NCBI GenBank assembly: GCA_947164985.1
Contig: CAMUYI010000011.1
Coordinates: forward strand, 1-49,103
Direction: 5' to 3'
Length of the DNA: 49,103 bases
Origin: an uncultured Bacteroidales bacterium
GTDB taxonomy: Bacteria; Bacteroidota; Bacteroidia; Bacteroidales; Paludibacteraceae
How positions within the stretch are numbered: the stretch's first letter is position 1; every line of letters begins with the position of its first letter. Below the pieces are notes generated by a model. The model saw nothing but the letters and a program-made list of their open reading frames with translations. It had not been told where the DNA came from and searched no databases. This document shows, one piece after another, positions 36,574-48,500 of this stretch. The position numbers and the translations under genes are program-made.

Positions 36574-39500
36574 ATGAGACGAAAATTCTACTTACTTCTT
36601 AGTGCTGTTCTCCTTGCCTGCAGTATGATGGCAGAGACAGTCACTTTGACAATGGAGGATTACGCTGCTACATCTTTTACCGCAAACGGTATCACGGTGT
36701 CAGCGGCGAATAGTAACGGTAATGCACCGGCGTACAATGCAACAGGTAAAGATTTGCGCGTTTATGCAAACGGTACGCTCACTATTTCGGCAGAGCAAAC
36801 GATTAGTGCTATCTCGTTCGCTATCTCTACTCAAGGCCAGAAACGTCTGGCGCCTCTGACCGCCAATGTGGGGAATATGACGGTAGTCGGTTCTCCGGAT
36901 TTCACGGTGACGTGGTCCGGTTCTGCCAATTCGGTCACGATTACCGTTGGCGCCAAGGCAGATTACGGCACGGAGAACACAAAAGCCGGTCAATTTGACT
37001 TCACGGCAATGACGGTTACTATGGGTGAAGAGGCATCTGTATGGCATGAGATTGCTTTTACAGGGGATGACCTTGCTGCTGGAACCTTAGACGGACACGT
37101 CTATTATGCGCCAACGAATAACGCCTTCATGGTGACCGTGACGGATGTGAACGGTAAGGCGGCTGTAGATTCGAGTGTGGTAAGATTCGGAACGGCATCG
37201 GAGTATCAAATCTATTCGTGCCGATATAAAACGGGAGGCAAGTCCGGTTCGAAAAACGTATTGACTTTAAACATCCCGGAATCCGGTATGCTTCGTATAG
37301 CAGTCCGCACCGCCACCAATAGTGCCACAGACCGCACGTTGGTGATTACACAAGGAGGGCAGGAACTGTACAATCAGGTCGTACAAGAATCCGACAAGAT
37401 AACAGTGGGCGATATTTCGTATTATCCATACGTCTTGGTGCCGGTACAAGCAGGCACGGTGGAAATCAACTATCCGGTCGGCGCTCTGAACTTCTATTCT
37501 TTTGCCTACAAGCACACAACAGAAACAGAAACCACTATCCGGTTTATACCCGGTGCATGGCAATCTGATGGAGTAAAGTATGCTGCGTGGATTTGGGGCT
37601 CTTCCGTCGGGGATGGAGTAAATGGTATCTGGACTGATTTCTTCAGTGGCAGCGGAGATACCCTTTCGCTTACCATAACGGAGCATCCGCAATACATCAT
37701 CTTTGTCCGTTTTGCAGAGACCGTATCCGAGCCTATTTGGGATAATTTTATTAGTCAGACACCGGATCTTGAGATGAACTATAACAGTCTGTTGTATATC
37801 ATCACAAGCGGGAATTCCGGCAGGTGGGTCGTACCTTGTCCGGCAGTTGATTCGTTCCCTTGGGAGCTGAATTTTCAGGATCTGGCGACGGGTATTATTC
37901 CTGATTGTTGGGACAATAGCGGCTCTACCTCATCGACACTTGCATCTTATCCGTATCGTATATGGGGTGTATATGAGTATAATTCGAACAAAATGCTACG
38001 CATGTATAATGTCTCCGTAAGGAGCGGAGATGCGCTCATCAACACGCCTTCTATCGTGTTACCTGCTGAACCGGCATATGAGTTGACGTTCGATTATTCG
38101 CATGCGGCAAATTGTGGTAACTTTACTGTGAAGATTTCCGAAGATAATGGTATCAATTGGATAGATCTGCAGTCCTATTCCAAGGGCAACGGTTACAACT
38201 CGAGCGATCCGGGAGAGTTCACCGAAGCCTTGATCAATCTGGCTGCCTACGCCGGTAAGACCGTGATGCTCCAGTTCTATTCGTATGCTAATTATGGTTC
38301 GGGAGCTATCTATGTGGATAATATCAGTGTCCATGAAGTACCTCCATGCGGCAAACCGGTCGGTTTGTCCGTTTCGGATGCCGCCCCGCATGGTGCTACC
38401 TTGGCATGGTCTTCAAGTGCGACCCAATGGCAAATATGTCTTAACAACGATGAAGATAATCTGATCACGGTGTCGGAGAACCCCTGTACGCTGACGTCTT
38501 TGGCGCCTGTTACGACTTATTCGGCAAAAGTGCGTTCCGTTTGTGGCGGAGAGTATAGCGAATGGTCCAACAGCGTGAATTTCACCACCTTGATAGCCTG
38601 CCATGCCCCGACCGGACTGGAGGCTGTTTTGACGCCGGCCAACGGGTCGGTTGCTACGCTGAACTGGTCTGCAGCAGCGGGTGAATCCGCGTTTACGGTT
38701 CAGTACGATACGGATAATACCTTTGCACAACCTACGGAAATCAATGTTACGGCAACGACGCTCAATCTGTCCGGTTTGGTGGCTGGAACAACGTATTATG
38801 CGCGTGTGAAAGCCGTGTGCGGAGGAGAGGACGGCGATAGCTACTGGAGCGACACGATTCCATTCCGGCCGACGGACTATCAGCTCCTGCTCGTCAATGA
38901 AGGTACGAAAACCAATAGTTATGTACCTATCTATGGTTATTATACGGATGCCATCACCAAAAGTCAGTTTATCATTCCTGCGGCTGATTTGGCTGCTATT
39001 GAATGGGATACCATCCATCAACTGACTTTCTTTGCAAGCAATACTAATCTGTCTTGGCCGGGTGCTGAGTTTGAGGTGTATATCACCGAGACCACCCAAA
39101 CGACGCTGGATGAATTGCAGGATTATACACTCATGGACAAGGTGATGAATTCAGCCAGTCTGTCGATTGTAAACAATCAGATGGTTGTAATATTCGATAC
39201 ACCCTATCAATATCAGGGCGGAAACCTGTTGATCGGCTTCCTTCAGACGCAGACCGGTTCGTATAGTTCATGCAATTGGTATGGTGTGACGGCAACCGGT
39301 GCTTCGTTAGGAGGTCATAGCACTTCGATTAGCCAGCGAAATTTCCTGCCGAAGATGGAGATCGGCTATCGTCCTTCTACTGTTCAGGGTTGCAAAAAAC
39401 CGATTGGGCTTTCGGTGGATGAGAGCACGATAACGGATGCTTCCGTTTCCGTTGACTGGACAGCCGGCACTGAAACAGCATGGCAGATTGTCTATAGTAC

Positions 39501-42500
39501 CGATGCTGCGATCGATCCGGATACAGCTACTCCGGTGAGTGCGGATGCACATCCGGCTTTGCTGGATAATCTGACAGAAAACACAGTGTATTATTGGTGC
39601 GTGCGTGCGGACTGCGGTGAGTATGGTACGAGCGAGTGGAGCAATAAACATTCCTTTACCACCCTGAGAACCTGTCAATTACCGTCTAACCTAACGGCAA
39701 GTGACATTTCCGATCAAGCAGCGACTATCCAATGGAATCTCAATGAGCAGTCTCAGTTCAATCTTCGTTACAGTACGGATGGTACGAACTGGACCGTAGA
39801 AACGAATGTAACCGCTCCGTTTACCATTACCGGTCTAACGGCAGTCACTACTTATCAGGTGCAGGTTCAGGCAGTCTGCAACGGAGATGACTGGTCGGAG
39901 ACGATGAGCTTTAAGACAGTATACGCTATGCCGTTCGCTGAGACGTTCCCCAATTCCGGTGTTCCTACAGACTGGACCCGGTACACGGGATTGTTGAACG
40001 AGAATGTGCTGAACGGTACTACCTCGCTATCCACAAGCACGAGCGGCTGGAGTTTTGGATCGTATAACGGCGTGTTTGACAATCATACAAGGGTCAATCT
40101 GTATAGTTCCAGTTGTCGATATTGGTTGGTAACACCGGCTATTACGCTGGAGAACGATGTGGAACTGACCTTTGATATGGCATTGACCGATTATTCCAAT
40201 ACTGTGGAATTACCGGATGAGAACGGTACGGACGACAAGTTTGTTGTGCTGATTTCTACGGATGAGGGTGCTACGTGGACGATTCTTCGCCAGTGGGACA
40301 ATGCCGGTTCGGAGTATGTGCTCAACAACATAGCTTGCTCTGCTATCGGCGAAGAAGTGCTGATTGACCTGAGCGCCTATGCCGGTCAGACCGTCAAGAT
40401 TGCGTTCTACGGCGAATCGACATCCAGCAACGCGGATAACAACCTGCATATCGATAACGTACGTATTGATTACCGTCCGGCTTGCGCCAAACCGACCGGT
40501 TTGGATGTGAATGCAGCAACTATCACGACTACTTCTGCAGAACTGTCATGGGTAGCAGGAGGTAGCGAGACCGCATGGAAAATGCAGTACAAGCAAGTTG
40601 ATGCAAGCGAATGGATTACGTTGGCAGAACCGGTAACCGCTAATCCGTTCGTGCTGACCGACCTTGTGCCAGCAACGGTATATGAGGTACGGGTAGCCGC
40701 GTGGTGCGACCCGGCAGATGAAACGGCTATCAGTGAGTTCTGCAATCCGGTTCAGTTCGTTACTGTTTGCCTGCCGGTAACCACCTTCCCGTGGACAGAG
40801 AACTTCGACGATTTGTCCGCTCCGAGTTCCTATCCCACAGCACGTGTACTGCCTCTTTGCTGGAATGCCATCCATACCACAACAAATAAGAGCTACATGT
40901 TCTATCCGTCGGCACACTACGGTTCCTCTGATTCTCAGTCGAGATACAATTCGCTGTGCTTTATGTCCTCTTATAACAATGATCCGCAGGATCAATATGC
41001 TATCTTGCCGGAGATGGAGGGTATCAGCGGTTTGCGCATCACACTGTATGCAAAACAATATAGTACATCCTTTAAGGCTACGTTCAGCGTGGGTGTAATG
41101 ACAGATCCGGCAGATGCGAGCTCATTCGAGCCGATTGCTACTTTCACACCGGAATCCACTACCTATGAGAAGTTCGTAGCGTTGTTTAATAACTATGCGG
41201 GAGAGGGTAGGTATATCGCCATTAAGATGGATGCTGCCACTTCTTCGACCCGCGGATTATATATCGATGATATCACGGTAGATGAATTACCGGCCTGCGT
41301 TGAGCCTCTGTCTCTCGCTGTGACGGACGGTACTATTACCACCCATTCCGCTCAGTTGTCATGGGTAGCCAACTCGGGTGAGACCGCATGGAAAATACAA
41401 TACAAGAAGAGTACGGAAACGGAATGGACGGAATTAGGCGAAGAGGTATCTGCTAATCCGTATGTGCTGGATAATCTGAGTCCGTACACGATCTATGATG
41501 TACGGGTAGCAGCCGTATGCGGTCCTAACTTCGCAAGTAATTATAGTGACTCCATCCGCTTCAAAACGCTGCCGGGTATTCCTTTCCTCGAAGAGTTTGC
41601 TTCGTTGCCGGATGACTGGACCCGGTATTCGGGATTGTTGAACGAAAGTGTTCTGGACGGTACCACCCCGCTTTCCTCTGCAAGCAACGGATGGAGTGTT
41701 GGAACGTCCAACGGCGTGTTTGACAGTCATGCAAGGGTCAATCTGTATAGTACCAATAAGTATTGGTTGGTAACACCGGCTATTACGCTGGAGAACGATG
41801 TGGAACTGACCTTCGACATGGCGTTGACGGCTTATTCCTATACATTGGTCACTCCGTCAGAGAATGGTACGGACGACAAGTTCGTTGTGCTGATTTCTAC
41901 GGACGATGGTGCGACGTGGACGATCCTTCGCCAGTGGGACAATGCCGGCTCTATATATGTGCTCAATGATATCACCTGCTCGGCAACCGGAGAGGATGTG
42001 GCGATTGACCTGAGCGCTTATACCGGTCAGTCCGTCAAGATTGCGTTCTACGGCGAATCAACAATCGGCAACGCAGATAATAACCTGCATATCGATAACG
42101 TCCGTATTGACGCGCCGCAGATTATTACCGGCGAGTACGGTCTGTCTGTCAACGGTGCGTTCACAGCAGGTACGGTCAATCCGTACTATTCCGGTATCGG
42201 AAAAGAATGGGTAGTAAGCGCACAGTTAGTACGAGGCGACACTATTCAGATCTGCGATCAGGAAAGCAGCGTATGCGGCATCATGGATCTCGACCAAAAG
42301 GGCTATCATAATTTCACCATCGATCCGGTAACCAATGCCTTTGTAGTGAACGAGACCTTTAACTACACGTTTGGCATTCGTGTTAAGCCGAGCGGCAGCA
42401 TGGTTCGTGTTAGTGCTACGGAACTGGATCCGATTCCTCTGAGCATCCTCAAGATTCCGAATGTGGTACGCGAAGGTGAGACAGTACAGGTGATGCTGCA

Positions 42501-45500
42501 AGCAGATGAGGCTTTCCGTGCGGATCGAACCATCACGATCTGGCTGTCGGATAATATGCTGACGGCACCGGCTACCGTGATCATGCCGGCAGGTGTCGAT
42601 TCCTGTCTGTTTGATTTGACGATTACCAATGACGATGTAATTAATTGTACAAGGAACGCGTACATACGCGCGTACGATGAGTTAGGTCAAGGTGAGTCGG
42701 ATGAGTTTGTGATTGCCGACAATGATATCCCGGAGATCACGCTGAGCCTATCCAAGTTGACACTCAATGAGAATGCCGGCTATAATGCCCTGACAGCGAC
42801 CATCCACCGTAACACCGTGACGGACAAAGCCATCACGATCTATCTGTCCGATGACTGGGTAGGCACCTACCATTCGTCCGCTATCTATTACCCGCAGGGA
42901 CAGACCTATTGGTTTGCTGTCGGTCAGACGGAAGCCATCATCCCGTTGGGTATCCGCGATAACGTCAAGGCAGAAGGCGATTACCAAGTCCGTCTGTCTG
43001 CGAGCATGAATACTTCCTGTCCGGAAGAGGGCGGTTATGATGAGAAGGTAATCACCATTATTGATAACGACGTTCCGACGCTGACGCTCTCTATCAGCAA
43101 CACAATGCTCTTGGAAGGCAAAGAGAACGCCGCAACGATGACCGTGACACGCAACACGCCGACCGATACAGCGATGACAGTAGCCCTGAGTGTGGATCAT
43201 CCAGAGGGCTTGACCTTCCCGAGTACGATCACCATTTTGGAAGGCAATGAGAGTGCGACCGTCACTATCGGTGCGGAGCGGAACGATATACCGGATGACA
43301 GTCATAACATTGTCTTCACCGCCGAGTGTGCGGGCTTTGAAACGGCTACGTGCTACGCGATGATGATTGACCAGACCTTGCCGGATGCTGTCGTAAGCAT
43401 CCTGCCGTTGGCATCCAACGAGGCAGAGGTGAACACGTCTGTTTCCATGACCTTGGAAGTGACGAATATCGGTGCTGCCGGTCTGGCGAAAGGTATCCAA
43501 GTGTCGCTCTATAGCAGTTATGCTGCGGCACCGGTTCAGCAGTTCTCACTGCCGACCACCTTGCCGATCAACGGCACGGCGCAGTTCGAGGCATCGGTGA
43601 CCTTGCCGTCCACGGTAGGCCGGTACTCCTTCTATGCCGTAGTGAACGAGAACCGCCAAGTTAAAGAGTTGCATACGGATAACAACAAGTCTGCTACGGT
43701 ACGCATCCAAGCGACGGCACCTTTCGCTGTCGAGCAAGTGACGGTTGACAAGCAAGCCTATATGCCGGGTGAGAACATCATCATCTCCGGTCATATAGCA
43801 GGCAGTCTGGCGGTCAATGCAGAGGTGGAGATCTATGTGATGAACAAAGGCTGGCGCGATGCGTTTACCGTCACGACGGACGCTAACGGTGATTTCTCGA
43901 CGGTTTATACACCGTTGTCCGGTCAGACCGGTCACTTCGCTATCGGTGCATGCTATCCGTCCGAGCGGAGTACGACTGAGATGGCGGGTGCTGATTTCTA
44001 TGCGATGGAACTGGCTTATTCGCCGACTACCTGTCAGATATCCACCGGTATTCCTTACGAAGGACAATTCTATGTATATAACACGGGTGCGCTACCGCTG
44101 CATAACATCACGGCTACGGTGGTAGAGAACAACACCAATGCTGTGATCACGCTCAATCCGATCGCGACCATTGCGGCGAACGATGCCCAACCGATCCACT
44201 TTACACTCAATAGTCCGGCAGCTTCTGTCGGAAGTGACTGGGAGACCATCACGCTGCATATCACCTGTGATGAGACGCTGGAAACGAACGGTATCATCTA
44301 TTTCTACTGCCGTGATCCGCGTGGTCAGTTAGTGGCATCGGAGAATGAGATCCGTACGAATGTATCGTATGCGGATACCGCCAGATATATCTTCTTCTTG
44401 CGCAACAGCGGTTTGGGCGAGACCGGCCAGATCACGATTGAATCGCCGGAATGGATGCAGGTGGTAGGATCGAAGAATCTCCCGTCCATCGCAAGCGGTG
44501 AGTTCGTTCAAGTGAACCTCAAGATGATCCCGAATGCGTTGTTTGAGGCGAATGTCAATGTGCCGATCACCGGTTATATCGGTATCAACGCTGCCAACAG
44601 TTCGGGCATCCGACTGCCTTATACCATCACGCCGGTATCGAACGCGATTGGCAGACTGAAAGTGGATGTATGCGATGAGAATACCTATTACACGGCAGAG
44701 CATCCGCATCTGGCGAATGCACAAGTGCTTGTGAAGAATATCAACACGGGTGCGGTGCTCTATCAAGGTCTGACCAATACCAACGGACTTTACGAGATAG
44801 ATATTCCGGAAGGCTATTACACGATCGCCGTTTCGGCTAATGATCATGATGCATACACCAATACCGTTTATGTTCAACCGGGCACCGAGAATGCTATTAC
44901 CGTGAACCTCAGTATCCGGGCGATCACGATTGACTGGCAAGTGGTTGAGACGGAGGTAGAGGACGAGTATGAGATCATCACCACTGTCCAATACGAGACG
45001 CAAGTGCCCAAACCGGTGATCGTCATTGACGCACCGTCTAAGATCGAAGCCGATGAGTTGGCAGAAGGCGAATCGCTCATGTATAATGTCACGATCACGA
45101 ACAAGGGTCTTATCCGTGCGGAGGATGTCACCATGACCTTGCCGGACGGAGGTAGCGATTTCGTCTTCGAAGCATTGGCATACGGCGAACCGTTCAATCT
45201 GGAAGCCCAACAGTCGGTTGTTATGCCTGTCCGCGTGACACGTATGAGCAAACCGAGTTACGCACCGCGTAGAGCCCGTAAGATCCATGGCATCATCGAA
45301 TGTTCCGATAACATGCTTACGCTGTATTACTGGGATTGCGGTACCGACCGAAAATGGCATCAGTACGGAGTACCTCTCGTATATGCAAAATGCGACGGAG
45401 GTAACGGCCATACGGTAACGACCATCACCACGCAATCATCGGGTATCTGGGTTCCTTATATCCCATGGTCTTGGCCTCCCTATGGTATCGGCGGCGGTTT

Positions 45501-48500
45501 TGGAACAGGACCGTATTATGATTATGATGAACGTGTCGATCCTCCTTATACCTATGTCGATGAAGGATGCGAACCCTGCCAGAACCAATTCCTGTTGAAG
45601 GCTGTCAAGTGCGCTCTGTCCTTTACGCCGGTAGGTGATGTACTGGATCAGCTGAAAACCATCGCCGATGTTTATACGGCAGTGCGACAGAATTATGACG
45701 AGACCAATGATGTCCTCAGTGCTACTTTGGCCGGATTGGAGGTTGCGGCTGAACCGATCATGGATAAGATACAAGAGGCTACTGGTGACAATGACCTTGT
45801 GAATGAAGTGATCGATGATATGGTAGACATTATAGACGATGCGATAGACGATATGACGAACGATGACCCGAATCAAGCGCCTGCACAGGTCAAAGCAGCT
45901 TCGGGTGCGAAAGGCAAGCTGAAGAACATCGTGGATTGTCTGAAAGACTTCATGTCGCCGTGTGAGCATACGGCTGAGAATGCAGCCAGTGCTCCCGCCC
46001 GTTATGGCAAGAACAACGCTCAGGATGCGGATGAGTATGACGGAGAACCGGAGTACTTGGCACGATTCAAACGGAGAGCGAAAGTGGCGCATGACGAGAT
46101 CATCTACAGCCAGAAATATGTGAATCTGTATTTCGAACCGGAGTTGCAGGCATACATGAGTAACCGCGAGATGGCAGATCTGTTTGCCGCATGGAAACTG
46201 GCGATTGACGGCACATTGGATGAGAATATGCTGAGTACATATCGTCCTGCCGCTCTGCCGGATGACCTCTGGGCACAACTGATTGATCGTATGAACAATA
46301 CCTATAACTACATGCATGGTATAGGAAATGTGACGACCAATTTTGTGCATCCGGATTCGGCTATGTTCTACATGCAGCAGATAGCCGCATGCGAGCAGAT
46401 GGCTGTGGAATGTGGCTACACTTCTGCCGCAGAGATGTATGATGCGGAATACCAGTTGTTGGATGAGAGACTGAATAACAAGTCCAGCAATGTCTGCGCT
46501 ACCATCACCTTGCAGTTCGAGCAAAAGATGGTTATGACCAGACAAGCCTTCCGAGGCACGCTTACCGTCTTCAACGGCCATGAGACGACCGCCATGACGG
46601 ATGTGCATCTGAATCTGAGCATCTATGATGAGTTCGGAAACGAGTCTACGGCGCATGAGTTCCAGATCAACTTGGAGAGCCTGCAAGGCATGGACGGCGA
46701 ACTGTCCTTGACGGCTGAAAACGGTTGGACGATCGGCTCGCAAGAGACCGGTGTGGTAAACGTGCTGTTCATCCCGACCAAGTTTGCGGCACCGACACAA
46801 GAGGTGACCTATTCGTTCGGCGGACAGTTGTCATACACCGATCCGTTCTCTGGATTGACTGTTACACGTGATCTCTATCCGGTTCAACTGGTAGTCAAAC
46901 CTTCGCCGCAATTAGAGCTAACCTACTTCATGCAGCGGGATGTCTTCTCCGATGATCCGCTGACAGAGAATGTAGCCGAACCGGCTCAACCGACGGAGTT
47001 TGCGCTCCTGATCAACAATAAGGGCAACGGCGATGCGAACAATGTACGCATGACCACCAAAGAGCCGAAGATTGTGGATAACGAGAAAGGCTTGCTCATT
47101 GATTTCTATCTGCTGCATGCTTTGGTGAACGGACAACAGAAATCTGTACCTATCGATGAAGAGATCATGACTGATTTCGGAACGATTGCTGCTCACAATC
47201 AATTATATGCACAGTGGTTCTTTGAAAGTACGCTGCTCGGTCATTTCATTGAGTACGATGTGAATTATACGCATCTCACCAGTTATGATAATCCGGATTT
47301 GTCGCTGATCGATACCGTGCATATCCATGAGATGATTCATAGCATATCTGTTCCGTCTTCGGAGCCTACGCATGTCGGATGGTTGGCGAATGATCAAGAG
47401 GATATAGCTGATTTGCCGGATGCGCTGTATGTATCGGATGGATCGATCCTCGACCTGCATCATGCTACGTCGATACAGATTGCACCGATTGATGCACATT
47501 CATGTACGCTTACGTTCGTGCCGTCCGCTTCCGGCTGGAACTACGGTACGGTTGCTGCACAGGCATATAGTTGGCAGGATATATCCAGCGTGACCCGTCT
47601 TTCGGACAATGCAGAGATCAGTCTGCGGAATGTTTGGCAGACACCTTGCGTGCTCACCGATGGCTCGGATCCGATTCACCTGAACCGAATTCATATCGCC
47701 GATAACATCGAGGGTATAACTTCGTATCGGATTGAGTTTACGGATAAGGTCATCGATCCTACCTATCGCCTGAGTTACATGGTGGATGGCGAGGAATATG
47801 CGTACGACTCGTTAGAGTATTTCACCGAGATCACCTTGCTGCCCGAACCGACGAGAGAAGGCTATACCTTCAGCGGTTGGCAGAATGTGATAGAGTTCAT
47901 GCCGGAGCATAACGATACCATCTATGGCTTCTTTACGCCGAACCGGTATGCTATCTCGTTCGTGAACTACGATGGTACAGAGTTACAAAGCGACTCGATC
48001 GACTACGGTCAGCTGCCGGCATACATCGGCAATACTCCTGTTAAACCGGCGAACGTACAATACACATACACCTTCAAGGGTTGGAGTCCGGAGGTAGTGA
48101 TGGTAGCAGGCGATGCAGTTTATACGGCAGAGTATGACAGCGTGATCAACCAATACGCTATATCGTTCGTTAACTATGACGGCGCAGAGCTGCAGAGTGG
48201 TATGATCGACTACGGTCAGCTGCCGGCATACATCGGCAATACTCCTGTTAAACCGGCGAACGTACAATACACATACACCTTCAAGGGTTGGAGTCCGGAG
48301 GTAGTGATGGTAGCAGGCGATGCAGTTTATACGGCAGAGTATGACAGCGTGATCAACCAATACGCTATATCGTTCGTTAACTATGACGGCGCAGAGCTGC
48401 AGAGTGGTATGATCGACTACGGTCAGCTGCCGGCATACATCGGCAATACTCCTGTTAAACCGGCGAACGTACAATACACATACACCTTCAAGGGTTGGAG

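Noticed and set aside
45436..46800. 454-codon minus-strand frame
   Set aside because: It overlaps the continuous giant adhesin frame; its composition is Ile/Arg/Cys-rich and it shows no family motif.
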